From positions 558,001 through 622,000 of the forward strand of contig JAQPZY010001184.1 in assembly GCA_029931535.1 (NCBI GenBank): DNA of 64,000 nucleotides, written 5' to 3'. Positions within the stretch are counted from its first letter, which is position 1. Every line of letters starts with the position of its first letter. Source of the stretch: Margaritifera margaritifera (lineage: Eukaryota > Mollusca > Bivalvia > Unionida > Margaritiferidae). Under the pieces are notes generated by a model, which was not told the origin of the DNA, did no database searches, and saw nothing but the letters and a program-made list of their open reading frames with translations. The position numbers and the translations under genes were made by a program. This document shows positions 24,730 to 35,700 of this stretch, one piece after another.

Positions 24730-26500
24730 TTTTTTTTTTTTTTTTGTGGTTCCTCCCTAGTCCATCCCAGCATATATGGCTGGTTAGAAACTTTGGAAAG
24801 GACCCCTCTAATCTACATAATTAATTAATTAATTCTTTATGCCAAATGTAAGTTCTAGTTTAGAGTGAGGTTTCTCTTGTTGAATCCTATTTTCCAAGTT
24901 TTTTTTGTTCTTGGGTTCCAGGTCCGTACTCGCCTCCCTTCAGGTATTGCCTGTCGGTCGGTTTTCCTTCCCTTTCTTCCCTAGATTAGTTATTGGTGTT
25001 TAGTGACCTTTGCCAGAGGTCTGACGTTTTTTGTTTTTTTTTTTAAATAATTTGGAAAGTTTTTTAAGTGTTGATGTCTTTAGGTTTTTTGTGGTTATAA
25101 AGTTTTAAGCTAGTATGGATCAAATTTTCTGAGTTTCTATTAATTCTTAAGTTAAATTATTTATATTTATGAGTGCGTGAGTGTTCTTACCTGTTACCAG
25201 TTTCCTTGTTAGGAATATTAGTTGTTATTAGATCTTGTTATTTGAATAGTGATTATTGCATACATGTCATATTGAGTTTAATTTCTAGTATATTAGTTTT
25301 TTAAAGTATACTTTTGCATATTATTATTAGTTCATTGTTATATTAGTTAGTTTCATATGTTATTAGAATATGCATTTTTTTTTTTCTTGTATGTAGGGCT
25401 GATAGTGCCTTATTTTTTCTTCACTGTTGATGTTGGTTGCAAGGGTGAGATATTCTTTCTTTTCCCCTGCTCCATCTTTGTTTGTCTCGGTGTTGCTTCC
25501 TCCATATTGCTATATTCCAATCTGTAATAGTCTTCCACTTCTATGTTGTCCTGTTGTTTGGTTTTATTTCTCTTTTGTGTTCCCTTCCAGGGTGGTATAG
25601 GGCTAATCTCTTTCACTTCTATGTTTTCCTCCTGTTGTTTGGTTTTATTTCTCTTTTGTGTTCCCTTCCAGGGTGGTATAGGGCTAATCTCTGGTCTTTT
25701 AGGCATGATTTGTGTTTTCCCCGGTTCTAGCTGTACTAGGTCTTTTTCTTGTATCGTAATAGTTTCTTGTGGGTTTTCCATCTGGGTGTTTTGTTCCGAC
25801 ATGACAGTTAGTACAATTTTATGCACAGGTTGTTCAGGTGGTTTCGTATTTCCCATTGTAGTTATTTCTTGCCTTTTACATTTTGATGGGCTGTGTCCTA
25901 CTTCTCCACATTTAAAGCATTTCCTAAAGTGGATACATCCTTTATACCATGATTTGGCCCTAAAGCCATGTACATAGAAAGAGGGCGTGATCCTCTCCTC
26001 CAATCCTTTTTCCATCGTGAAAATCCTGACGCCCGTTTGTATGTTTGGATAGTCACTATATGTCGCCATTTTTGCTTCTTTAATTTCGATGTTGAACTTG
26101 TCCCTTATTCTCATTGCTGTCGCTTCTATTGGAATTTCTGATGGCACTCCTAATACGTGTACGTCTACGTACTTGATTTCCATTTCTCTCTCTATGGCAG
26201 GTGCCTCTCTTATTTTCGCCATTTTGTTTCCAATTTTTATCTCTTTTCCAAGCCAGAGCACGTTTCCTATCATTTTGGGTTGTAAAATATATTTTCCATT
26301 TCCCTCACGCGTGAGGGTTTCAATATCTTCCAACTGAATTTGAAGCTTCTTTAAAGATTCCAACACTTCTCCACAGGTTGTTTCAGCTTCGGCCTGTATT
26401 TCTAGGGTCCCTGGACGTCTGCTCACCACGAGCTTCTTGCTCTGCCCGGTTCGCACGATTTCCGTCACGAAATATTTTTGTAACGATGTCATTTTCAACT
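24730..26500 (-). mobile_element. ORF1-only non-LTR element (half-LINE-like), minus strand
   Basis: Read on the minus strand: an intact ORF1 (26498 to 25410), about 665 bases of non-coding sequence, then a poly(A) tail (the T-run at 24730-24745). No endonuclease or reverse-transcriptase frame is present on either strand between ORF1 and the tail. That matches HAL1-type elements, which keep ORF1 and lose ORF2, or an internally deleted copy. The 5' boundary above 26500 and the target duplication are unresolved. Confidence 0.65.
25410..26498 (-). CDS. LINE ORF1 (gag-like) protein with RRM-like region and CCHC zinc knuckle
   Basis: An uninterrupted 362-codon frame with Met at 26498, the longest intact frame of clear family in the window. 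Residues about 108-165 ('KYVDVHVLGVPSEIP' onward) have the spacing of an RRM-like fold. 'WYKGCIHFRKCFKCGEVGHS' leads into a canonical CX2CX4HX4C zinc knuckle with Cys194, Cys197, His202 and Cys207. Such proteins bind element RNA and chaperone target-primed reverse transcription in L1/Tx1/Jockey-like LINEs. The C-terminal third is basic and glutamine/lysine rich. It carries a 27-residue tandem duplication, in which 'EISPIPPWKGTQKRNKTKQQ' appears twice; the matching DNA unit is 81 bp near 25561-25722. Domestication as a host gene is possible but unsupported: a poly(A) tail follows and no intron is seen. Confidence 0.8.
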   Translation of the reverse strand: MKMTSLQKYFVTEIVRTGQSKKLVVSRRPGTLEIQAEAETTCGEVLESLKKLQIQLEDIETLTREGNGKYILQPKMIGNVLWLGKEIKIGNKMAKIREAPAIEREMEIKYVDVHVLGVPSEIPIEATAMRIRDKFNIEIKEAKMATYSDYPNIQTGVRIFTMEKGLEERITPSFYVHGFRAKSWYKGCIHFRKCFKCGEVGHSPSKCKRQEITTMGNTKPPEQPVHKIVLTVMSEQNTQMENPQETITIQEKDLVQLEPGKTQIMPKRPEISPIPPWKGTQKRNKTKQQEENIEVKEISPIPPWKGTQKRNKTKQQDNIEVEDYYRLEYSNMEEATPRQTKMEQGKRKNISPLQPTSTVKKK

Positions 26501-27898
26501 TTCAATGATATTCAAAATGTTTCCCTTTTCTGTCAGTATTCTATATTTTAGTATGTATTTCCACCGTTTCACATAGTCAGCATTTTACGATTCTTACATC
26601 TGATGCAAGAAATTTTTTTCGTCAACAACTTTCCTTCGCAAGTATCAGTGTCAGGATTAGGGCAAACATCGACCTAATTCGGCTTGTGATGACATAAATT
26701 ACTGGTCCAAATATGGGTATTATCTGTCAACGTCTAGTTTGTCAAAACGATGCATTTAACCAAGTACCTTTTTTTTTCTTTTTTCTTTTCGAAAAAGGTA
26801 TTGTTCGATGATATTATTTCATACATATTTTTATCGCCTCTTATTATGTTTACGCGTTCTTAAATCAATTTCATTCGAAATTAGGGTGAAAAAAATGCTT
26901 TTAACAGTCAATTTACTGTTTCATAAGAAAGAATCCCACAGAAAGAGGAAACCATGCTAGATAACTTGTGAAAGACTCTTTTTTGAATCAATAGTATGTT
27001 AAAGTTACTTCCCTTTACTGGCTTCCAGTCTGTTATCTAATGTCGGTAACGGTTATTGGGAAATCTAGCCGAAATTAATGTGAATTATTTCTACCAATCA
27101 CTGAATAAGCTTGTTGTCGGGATATGACGCTGCATGGACCGCGAGGCCAAATAGTATGTACGTAGTTGCGTTTTACGGTACATAAGCACAAAAGTGGTTA
27201 TGTAGTGCCAAATACAGGTAAAGTTCGAAAAATTCATAAAATGTATTGCACAAACGTGTAGGAAGATAAACGATTACAAATAAATGTAAACATTAAATAA
27301 AAGACAAAAAATCAACGCAAAGATGTTAAAAATTCTGTAAAAATGAATATAAATAAAGGGATAAAGGTAACATATGAAAAAACCTTGAAACAATATTAAA
27401 ATTTCTTGTACAAACCGCATTCCCTTAAAATGTCCAAGAGGCCAAATAGTAAATATTAGAACGAGTATATACGTCTTCTAATAACACCACAAAATTTCGT
27501 AATATATTTCTTTTTTGTACAATTTGAAGTGAGATCTTCCAGAACTGCATACAGCAATGCTATCCAAGCTTTTTCTCGTCAGTTTTGCTCATCTCGAAAA
27601 TCCTGTAATGGTTATGAGACAGTTCTTGGAATAATTGGATTTCAAAGAATTGACCTTTATTATGATCCTCTGGAATAAAACATGTCAACTTTGTAACCAC
27701 ACATAAAAGTTTTAAAGAAAACCACCAAAGGATGCAACTGTAAGCCACTAAAATCTCTGATTCAAACAATTCAACATTTTATTTTGATATTCCATGAACT
27801 CTTCATGGGAGATAACTTTGTAGAAAGGAACACGCCAAGTCTATGATGGCAGAAATATTTTCCAGAAATGAATTTAAGTAACAGTGGTGCCTTTACGA
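26501..27898. other. Unannotated stretch
   Basis: AT-rich, with a T-run near 26769 and no supported coding frame. A 69-codon minus frame at 27560-27769 has no recognised motif. Confidence 0.4.
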
Positions 27899-28271
27899 AG
27901 GTGACCAAATTTGCGGAAAATCCGCAAATTGCGGAAATATTTTTGTTTTTGAGGATTTGCGGCAGAAATGTCATTTTGCTTATTTTTTTGAATATTAAAG
28001 ACAATAAACAAAAATCTTGCTATTCTATCAAGTTCATTAAAATACCCACATCGCCTATACAGATACAAATACTATCTGTTAACTTTGGGATGTAAAAACA
28101 TACAATTTTTAATATAAAAGTAAAAGAGGATGAAAACCGTTTTAAAATAATTGAGGAAGAATCTATCTGAAGAGATTTAACGATGCCGCGCAGTTAAATA
28201 CATTTATTTTGTGTGTAATAGTTATAATTTTCAAATTTGTGGATTTTTTAATCTGTTGGTTTGGTCACCCT
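27899..28271. mobile_element. Possible MITE with short inverted ends
   Basis: 'aggtgaccaaatttgcgg' at 27899 is partly complementary to 'aaatttgtgga...tttggtcaccct' at the right end (28260-28271). The left end also contains a perfect 9 bp hairpin ('atttgcgga', loop 'aaa', 'tccgcaaat', 27909-27929). No target duplication was seen; weak call. Confidence 0.35.
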
Positions 28272-28419
28272 GCTGTACAATAGTTATCGGCTGTCGCAAA
28301 ACTTTTGTTTAGGCAAATTTTAGTTTTTATGACGATATATTAATTAAAATTGTCTGGCTCACAACTTTTCCTACAAGGACCCAGTGGCTGTGTAAACAAT
28401 ATTATATAGATTTGGTGTA

Positions 28420-29713
28420 AAAGCTGTTTTGAGACACATATAACATACAGCAGAGCTGTTCACAGTTGTTTTTAGAGACATATACCATAAATCACAGCCC
28501 TCATCACAGTCGTTTTGGGAGTTCTGTCATATACATCACAGACCTGTTCACAGTTGTTTTGAGAGATATATAAAATACATCACAGCCCTCATCATAGTCG
28601 CTTGGGAGTTATATAATATACATTGCAACCCTGTTCACAGTTGTTTTGAGAGTCATATAACAGACATCACAGCCCTGTTTACAGTCGTTTTGAAGAGTCA
28701 TATAACAGACATCACAGCTGTGTTCACAGTTGTTTTGAGAGTCATATAACAGACATCACTGCCCTGTTCACATTTGTTTTGAAGAGTCATATAACAGACA
28801 TCACAGTCCTGTTCACATTTGTTTTGAAGAGTCATATAACAGACATCACAGTCCTGTTCACAGTTGTTTTGATAGTCATGAGCCCTGTTCACATTTGTTT
28901 TGAGAGTCATATAACAGACATCACAGTCCTGTTCACATTTGTTTTGAAGAGTCATATAACAGACATCACAGTCCTGTTCACATTTGTTTTGAAGAGTCAT
29001 ATAACAGACATCACAGTCCTGTTCACATTTGTTTTGAAGAGTCATATAACAGACATCACAGTCCTGTTCACATTTGTTTTGAGAGTCATATAACAGACAT
29101 CACAGTCCTGTTCACATTTGTTTTGAGAGTCATATAACAGACATCACAGTCCTGTTCACATTTGTTTTGAGAGTCATATAACAGACATCACAGTCCTGTT
29201 CACATTTGTTTTGAAGAGTCATATAACAGACATCACAGTCCTGTTTACAGTTGTTTTGAAGAGTCATATAACAGACATCACAGTCCTGTTCACATTTGTT
29301 TTGAAGAGTCATATAACAGACATCACAGTCCTGTTCACAGTTGTTTTGAAGAGTCATATAACAGACATCACAGTCCTGTTCACAGTTGTTTTGAAGAGTC
29401 ATATAACAGACATCACAGTCCTGTTCACATTTGTTTTGAGAGTCATATAACAGACATCACAGTCCTGTTCACATTTGTTTTGAGAGTCATATAACAGACA
29501 TCACAGTCCTGTTCACATTTGTTTTGAAGAGTCATATAACAGACATCACAGTCCTGTTTACAGTTGTTTTGAAGAGTCATATAACAGACATCACAGTCCT
29601 GTTCACATTTGTTTTGAAGAGTCATATAACAGACATCACAGTCCTGTTCACAGTTGTTTTGAAGAGTCATATAACAGACATCACAGTCCTGTTCACATTT
29701 GTTTTGAGAGTCA
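28420..29713. repeat. 43-45 bp satellite array, about 29 units
   Basis: The unit is 'gaagagtcatataacagaca' + 'tcacagtcctgttcacattt' + 'gtttt' (45 bp), with a 43 bp form lacking 'ga'. The first eight or so units (to about 28760) are strongly diverged, whereas units from about 28770 to 29713 are nearly identical. The array stops exactly at the TA target dinucleotide of the mariner element. Because 45 is divisible by three, open frames of a 15-residue unit run through both strands; they shift at each 43 bp unit and are not genes. Confidence 0.96.
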
Positions 29714-29715
29714 TA

Positions 29716-31055
29716 GGAGGGGTATTTAAAAAGTTCTGAATATTAGTGAACTGTACAACAAAGTTCTTTATTAGTGAACAGTACGTCAGTGCATTCCCTC
29801 AAATTACTCACCATGCACCTCTTCACACATTCTCAATCTAATTATCCAATTATTAAATGCCATTTTGTATTCGCCTCTGAGTATGTTGTTCAAACACTTG
29901 AAGACTGCACTTCCAACCGTATGGCAGCTTTCAAATCGTCCGCCCCTTGGGAAATCTTGTATAACCGGATTCAAACAAAATTCACTTGGAGCTAAATAAG
30001 GGCTGTATGGAGGATATGTCAAAATTTTGGATGCTGTGCTCCTTCAGGAAGTCTGTCACAACGGCGGATTTATGTGCCTGTGTGTTGTCATGTAGTAGAC
30101 GGATACCTCTGGTACCGGTGCGCGGACGGGTAGTTCGGTAGTGCTCCACAACTTTTGGCAACACTTTGGAGTCATACAAATGTCCAGTGACACTATCAGA
30201 GTCAGGCACAGGTACCTGGACGACAGGGACTTTTGATTCGAAACATAATGCGTACAAAATTATCTTGACAGTCCGACTACGTTGAGCAATTTATGGTCTT
30301 TGCTAGTTTTCTCCAATCCAAGCTTTATTATTTTTATTTATTTATTTATTTTTTTAGTCGGGGTCAGAAAAGTAAATCCCAAGTTTTTTCACCTGTATTA
30401 ATCTCATTCAAACGTCTGTAGTCACCCCTTTCATATCTGGCGAGTTGCTGTTTGGCGATTTCAACCCGAATCTATCTTTGATTAGCCGTCAAAAAATACA
30501 TGACCCATCTTGCACAAACATTTCTGAGCTTCAAATGATTCTTCAATACATTAAAAACAGCTGACGAATTAATGACCGTGATAACAGAAATATCTTCCAC
30601 TGTGTATTGAGCATCTTACCTCCGTTACGGCAACCACTTTCAGTTCACCAATCGCAGACAACGGTCTTTCAGAACGTGGGTCACCTTCCATGGATTCGTG
30701 ACCATCTTTAAAACGATTAAACCACTTCAAAATTGCAGGATATGACAAAGAATTACATCCGTAAACTTTATCCAAATCGGCCTTAATATCAGTCAGTGTG
30801 TACCCTAAGAGCGCCCGGATTTTACAATAGGCCCCTTGCTTAGTAATAGAATAGTTCTCCTTCTCCGGCATTTTTACGCCACTGTCATTTACGTATGATA
30901 CGTCACACGCATACATTTGCATGTGTCCGACGTGCAGCTGCAGATCATTTTATGGAACTTTTTTTTGTCTATCGATCGGCAATAAAATTTATTGACAGGT
31001 TCAAGGAAACAAAAAAGTTATAACAAACTAATCAGAACTTTTCAAATACCCCTCT
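29716..31055 (-). mobile_element. Mariner/Tc1-superfamily element, ~1340 bp, decayed
   Basis: The left end 'ggaggggtatttaaaaagtt' is matched by the reverse complement of the right end 'aacttttcaaatacccctct', giving about 24 bp terminal inverted repeats with two differences. The left flank is TA (29714-29715); the right flank is 'ca' where TA is expected, consistent with one mutation. Length and terminal style match mariner. The transposase remnant runs on the minus strand and is annotated separately. Confidence 0.88.
29804..30922 (-). pseudogene. Mariner transposase pseudogene
   Basis: Minus-strand fragments in several frames. 30922-30569 holds the N-terminal helix-turn-helix region ('LGYTLTDIKADLDKVYG', 'ILKWFNRFKDG', 'DPRSERPLS'), with a likely start Met at about 30871. 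30257-29982 holds the second catalytic region ('LLHDNTQAHKSAVVTDFL'). 30022-29804 holds 'PPYSPYLAPSEF' and the C-terminus. Mariner transposases normally carry a D,D34D triad; here the spacing of 34 is kept across a frameshift, but the last residue is Glu (in 'PSEF') rather than Asp. Roughly 30260-30568 is too broken to follow. The copy cannot encode a working enzyme. Confidence 0.88.
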
Positions 31056-31189
31056 CATTTTTAAAAATTATTGTGAATCAATGGATAACAAAATGCGTAT
31101 TTGTACATATTTATACAAATACACAAATCTCCATATCTTTTGCGTGATATTTTAGCTATCAGTTAAAATAGGTAAAGACTATTTGTATG
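31056..31189. other. Mariner right flank
   Basis: Non-satellite AT-rich sequence; the ~45 bp array does not resume here. Confidence 0.5.
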
Positions 31190-31808
31190 GAAGACATCAA
31201 TATTTGATATATGTCATCGTGACCTTGACCTTTGACCTTTTGATACCCTCACCACCCACCCCAATAATAGATGCCTTTCTTCTTCTATCCAGCACAATCC
31301 CTCCACCATGTTTCGTCTACACACCTGTTGTGAACTAAAGTTATTGGGAGGAATGTATATTTCTTTCTTCAGTCACTGTGATCTTGACTTTGATCTAATC
31401 GGTCCAAACTCAAAAGGTGTCTTTCTTGCCTTAAATGCATGTAAGTATGTGGTTTAGAACTCAGCTTATTGTGCGGGAACTATTTTATTATCTTCTGTCA
31501 TTTGACCTTGACTTTTGACCTACTGACCTCAAATGCAAGCAATATTCGAAGTTTGGTTAAGATATGTGGTGTAAAACTCAAGTTATTGTGCGGAAAGAAT
31601 TTCTCCATTTTCGATCATTGGGACCTCAGCCTTTGATCTATTTAACCCAAAATCAATAGGATTCTTTATTGCCTCAGGTGCAAGCCATCCACAAAGTTTG
31701 ATAAAGGTAGATGGTGTAACATCAAGCTTTTGAGTGGAAACTAAAATGGTAAATGACGGACGGTCGGGTGTCATAAGATTATACGCCGAAGCTTTCGGTG
31801 GGCGTATA
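31190..31808. repeat. Pearl-like tandem block (~150 bp units) with palindromic end
   Basis: About four diverged units, each with a 'tgaccttgacttttgacct'-type segment followed by 'gtgtaaaactcaagttattg' and related sequence. It ends with 'gacggacggtcgg' and a hairpin-forming 'ttatacgccgaagctttcgg' + 'tgggcgtataa' (31779-31808). Short ACGG repeats plus ~150 bp core units are the hallmark of Pearl-like, possibly Helitron-related, non-autonomous elements in bivalves; the family assignment is inference. Confidence 0.65.
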
Positions 31809-31874
31809 AAAACACTGATTTCCTAACCCATTACCCACCTACCTTCCAATTTACCTACATATTTGTATAAACAC

Positions 31875-32079
31875 ATACATACAGATACACAGGCAGGCAT
31901 ACCCACCTACTTACCTACATACCTACATACCTACATACATACATACATACATACAAACATACATACATACAAACATACATACATACATACATACATACAT
32001 ACATACATACATACATACATACATACATACATACATACATACATACATACATACATACATACATACATACATACATACA
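31875..32079. repeat. (CATA)n array
   Basis: ACCT/ACAT units grading into perfect CATA from about 31930 to 32079. Confidence 0.96.
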
Positions 32080-32769
32080 TGCTTACATACTTAACTTTTG
32101 TTTATGATTGTAAGTTGTATGGTAATTTGAAAACACATATTTAACTTTTGTCCATGCTTGAAAGTTGTGACATGTGACAGGTAGGCCAGTATTTTCATAG
32201 GCATTTCCCAATTAGACTTTTGTGACATTTCTCATTTAGGCCATTATTTTTCCGTTAGAATTACTCATATTATGATGCGACATAAGTCATGTAGGCATGT
32301 TTATTTATATTCAGATTTTTGGTAAACAAATGAATTCCTGTTCTAGAATTCCAGTTCTAAATATCAATCTGTAAGGAATCTAGTTTAGTACTTACAGCTG
32401 TGTTGTTGAAATCAGATATAATTTGAGAGGAATTATTTATTTAAAATATTCATTGGAATTACTAAAGTGCTCATTGACTTTGAGATTAATACATGATTCG
32501 GGGATTTTTGTAAACTCATTCAAATACATTCTGGATTACATCTTTGTGGTACATCAGAACATTCAAGGCTATTAGAATTCATTCGGACATTCTATTATTT
32601 TGGACATGTGATTAGGACATTCAGGATTATTTGGACTTCAACTCAAAAATTGTAGTGTATTTTGAATTTTAACTTTAATTGTCTGGAAAAAAATTGCTTG
32701 TTGATTTTACTTGACTTTACTGGTTTCACTTTCTTTCTGTTACATATTTTAAGACCTAGAGTCGTAACA
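32080..32769 (+). mobile_element. LTR-like element inside a CATA array (candidate solo LTR)
   Basis: CATA repeats lie on both sides. The right end 'agacctagagtcgtaaca' closely matches the 3' end of the LTR at 21654 ('cccctagtcgtaaca'), and both are preceded by 'gttacat'. The left end is taken as 'tgcttacatacttaac', giving TG...CA termini and flanks 'ataca'/'agaca' (four of five matching). The left region contains a 50 base duplication ('ttaacttttgt', 32091 and 32141). Internal 'ggacatt' motifs near 32530-32640 resemble the other LTR. The left boundary is uncertain. Confidence 0.5.
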
Positions 32770-32778
32770 AGACATGCG

Positions 32779-32837
32779 TACATACATACATACATACATA
32801 CATACATACATACATACATACATACATACATACATAC
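32779..32837. repeat. (CATA)n array, right of the LTR candidate
   Basis: About 14 perfect CATA units. Confidence 0.97.
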
Positions 32838-34073
32838 AAACGAACAGACATTAATTTCACCATGAAAAGCACGAGGACAGGCCTCCGAATTATCTTAAGC
32901 TAGATTGGAAGAAAAATAGCGTTAAGTTCATATACAAAACTGATTAGTGAGTTATGCATTTTTTGTTTAATTTTGAAGAACCAATAATAAATTGGATAAA
33001 ACTTTTCTTTTTTATCGAAACATCAAATCTTGTGTAAGTATTCATGAACAAGCCTCTGATTGGTGTGGTATCAAAAAAGGATGGAGATCCACTGTTCCCA
33101 TATATTTGTATCCTGTGTTCAGAGACTTTAGCCCATATGATAAGAAAACATGAATATATTAAGGGAATAAACATAGGTAATGTACGTATTAAAGATGCAA
33201 GAACATTAGGGTATTGAAGGGCATTATTTTACCAATGTTTCTAAAATGCTTATGTGGGAAAAGTAAGAAGCTACACGTGGTCATGTACATTTTCAAGGCA
33301 GTATTAAGTCCTGGTGTGCCGTGTACATATATATTTATATATGGGTATGTGTAATTGTATGTATACACACCACATCAATTATCTTTATACTTTGGTGGTG
33401 ATTATTCTGAACGAGTATGTCTATATATCCATACTCTGATATTTGTTTTGTAGAAATACAAATAGTTTTCAAAAGCAACGTTCAGTTTAGAACGTATTTT
33501 TTAGCTCGAATATGTTTCATTGTCCTGTTATTTAGTCCATATACATTCAGAAAACTGGTCATAGGCTACTATGTTGCGCATGAGTTCTGTGCTGTTTGGG
33601 GTTTTTTGTCAGACCCCAAAAAATGAGAAAATCAACCGCAGAAAAAGCCGACGTTGCTGCGATTGTCCAAATTCGAGTATCGCAGAGGTACAGTGCTTGT
33701 TCATGTGTCCAGACTTCCTCTCAAAAACATAATTGGATACAAATAACTGTATGGACTCAGAATGCACTAAATATGTAGATGCTTGTAAAATGCGTCATTT
33801 CAGGTTCTCTGCTGCAGACGATAATTCAAACTGTTGTTGGTGACATTTGTGTTCATTTCATAGCCTGTTTGGTCCCCGCGTATAGAGCATACAACATTGG
33901 TCGCGATCATATGAGAATTTCGTTTTAAATGGTGTTCCACATTATTTATTGCAAAACTGGCATCATCTTAAACATTTGCTACATTGTGTATTGGAGTTAA
34001 ATGATAAATAAACAAGTAAGACAGATTTTATTAGAAGGTCAATGTATGTTTTGTTTCTCGTTTATCAGCGCAG
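32838..34073. other. Unannotated stretch
   Basis: Contains a short hairpin at about 33595-33621 ('ttggggt...accccaaa') and small unrecognised frames. No gene call can be supported. Confidence 0.4.
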
Positions 34074-34340
34074 GCTAGTAGTAGTAGCAGTAGCAGTATC
34101 ACTATTAGTAGTGGTGGTATAGTGGTAATGGTAATAGCAATAGTATTAGTAGTAGCAGCAGTAGTCCTATTAATAGTAGTAGTAGTCGTAGTAGTACTTG
34201 TTGTTGTTGTAGTAGTAGTAGTAGTAGTAGCAGCAGTAGTCGTATTAATAGTAGTAGTAGTTGTAGTAGTACTTGTTGTTGTTGTAGTAGTAGTAGTAGC
34301 AGCAGTAGTGGAAGTAGTAGTAACGATGGTAGTTATAGTA
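34074..34340. repeat. Imperfect (GTA/GTT/GCA)n trinucleotide array
   Basis: A long tract of GTA/GTT/GCA-type triplets. A ~93 bp higher-order duplication is visible ('agcagcagtagtc...attaatagtagtagt' near 34154 and 34230). Poly-Thr and poly-Val open frames across it are artefacts. Confidence 0.93.
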
Positions 34341-34469
34341 TTGATTATATATTTCATAATGTGATTTTGAAATGTCTCAGTTGGAGAAAATTGATATAGG
34401 CACAGTGGCAATATCAGTTTAGTAACTACTTTTTTCCGATTTAGGAAATATACATGCCCTTTTGTATGT

Positions 34470-34472
<3 letters not shown>

Positions 34473-34536
<64 letters not shown>
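34473..34536. repeat. (CT)n microsatellite
   Basis: CT dinucleotides over about 64 bases. Confidence 0.97.
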
Positions 34537-34538
<2 letters not shown>

Positions 34539-35453
34539 AATGAACGGATCATTAAATGTTAAGACGGTATTATACATTTATGTAATCAATGAGGAGATGA
34601 CATAAAAAAAAATGCATATTAATGAACTCCAAACAACAGAAACTAGGCTTCAACAAGTATTAGTCTAACTTCTAAAGATTAGTTTTCCACATGAATCGTG
34701 CAAATTGTCAGTGACCGAACTTACATGACCTATTTCTATTACATATTCAGTGTCATCCATACACTATCTCTTACACTCTGCGACAAGCGGTGCAAGGTTT
34801 TAGGGAAAAACTCTTGATTAAATAAAATAATAAAATTGTTAAAGTAGTGATTTTAACTCTCGTCACAATCATAATTATGTCTGAAAACGATGGAAAAATC
34901 AGAGATAGATGAGTGTTGATTGCAAACAGAAATTAAGTGACAATCGAAATTTCTGTTCAACGTCTGTTAACGAGCTAGATAGCAAGTTTGCCAATGCCAC
35001 ACCGTTCACGTTTGAATGCAGAAATAAACAAAATAAAGAAACCAAAGTGTTAAAGGTTAATTGACAGTCATTAAAATATTTTGTTTGAAGCCGTTACGCT
35101 CTGAAATCTGTAGGATACGACCTCTGTAATATGTCTCTACCGCAACAATGTTCACTGTATCGATCAGCGCAAGAAATGTGTTAATGAAAATAAATATATC
35201 TTCATTTTCGTATGAAAACCGTCATTCATTTGACAAAATACACAATTTGAAGCACTATACGTAAGAGTTAAATTTGTAAAAAGTCACTGTTATAAAATTA
35301 TAGTACAATTTCGGAACTTCTTTTTATCGATGTAGTAATGCAGCCTTTAATCGCATTGGTACCGTATGTCGAAAAAATCCACGCAAATCGACTATATTTC
35401 CCTTGAAAAGATATAATAAAAAGAAACTCGTGTTTTTTTTTTGTTTTTTTTAC
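34537..35453. other. Unannotated stretch
   Basis: AT-rich, nothing recognised. Confidence 0.4.
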
Positions 35454-35541
35454 ATATAAGGAAATATTTCACTCGTGAAGTGAAAATATTTTGTATTATC
35501 ACGAGTGTCTTCCACTTCTCGAGTGAAATATTTCCTTATAT
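35454..35541. other. Near-perfect 29 bp inverted repeat (stem-loop)
   Basis: The left arm 35454-35482 (starting 'atataaggaaatatttcact') and right arm 35513-35541 are complementary at 28 of 29 positions around a 30 base loop. It may be the core of a small foldback element; no coding or RNA-gene context is seen. Confidence 0.8.
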
Positions 35542-35565
35542 CTATTCAAGAAACGTAGATATCCT

Positions 35566-35700
35566 CTATGTAATAGTAGTGGTAATAGTGGTAATAGTAG
35601 CAGTAGTTGTATTACTAGTAGTATAAGTATTAGTGTTTGTAATGGTAGTAGTAGGAGCAACAGTAGCAGCAGTAATTGTATTACTACTAGTAGTATTAGT
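35566..35700. repeat. (GTA)n-rich array, left of the SINE
   Basis: GTA/GTG/GCA triplets interrupted by short unique segments; the array continues to the right of the SINE at 35948. Confidence 0.9.

Noticed and set aside
28420..29713. CRISPR-like array of ~45 bp repeats
   Set aside because: The units are contiguous with no unique spacers and the genome is clearly animal; it is a satellite.
34031..34411. 126-codon poly-threonine frame
   Set aside because: Entirely explained by the imperfect GTA/GTT triplet array; no flanking domain.
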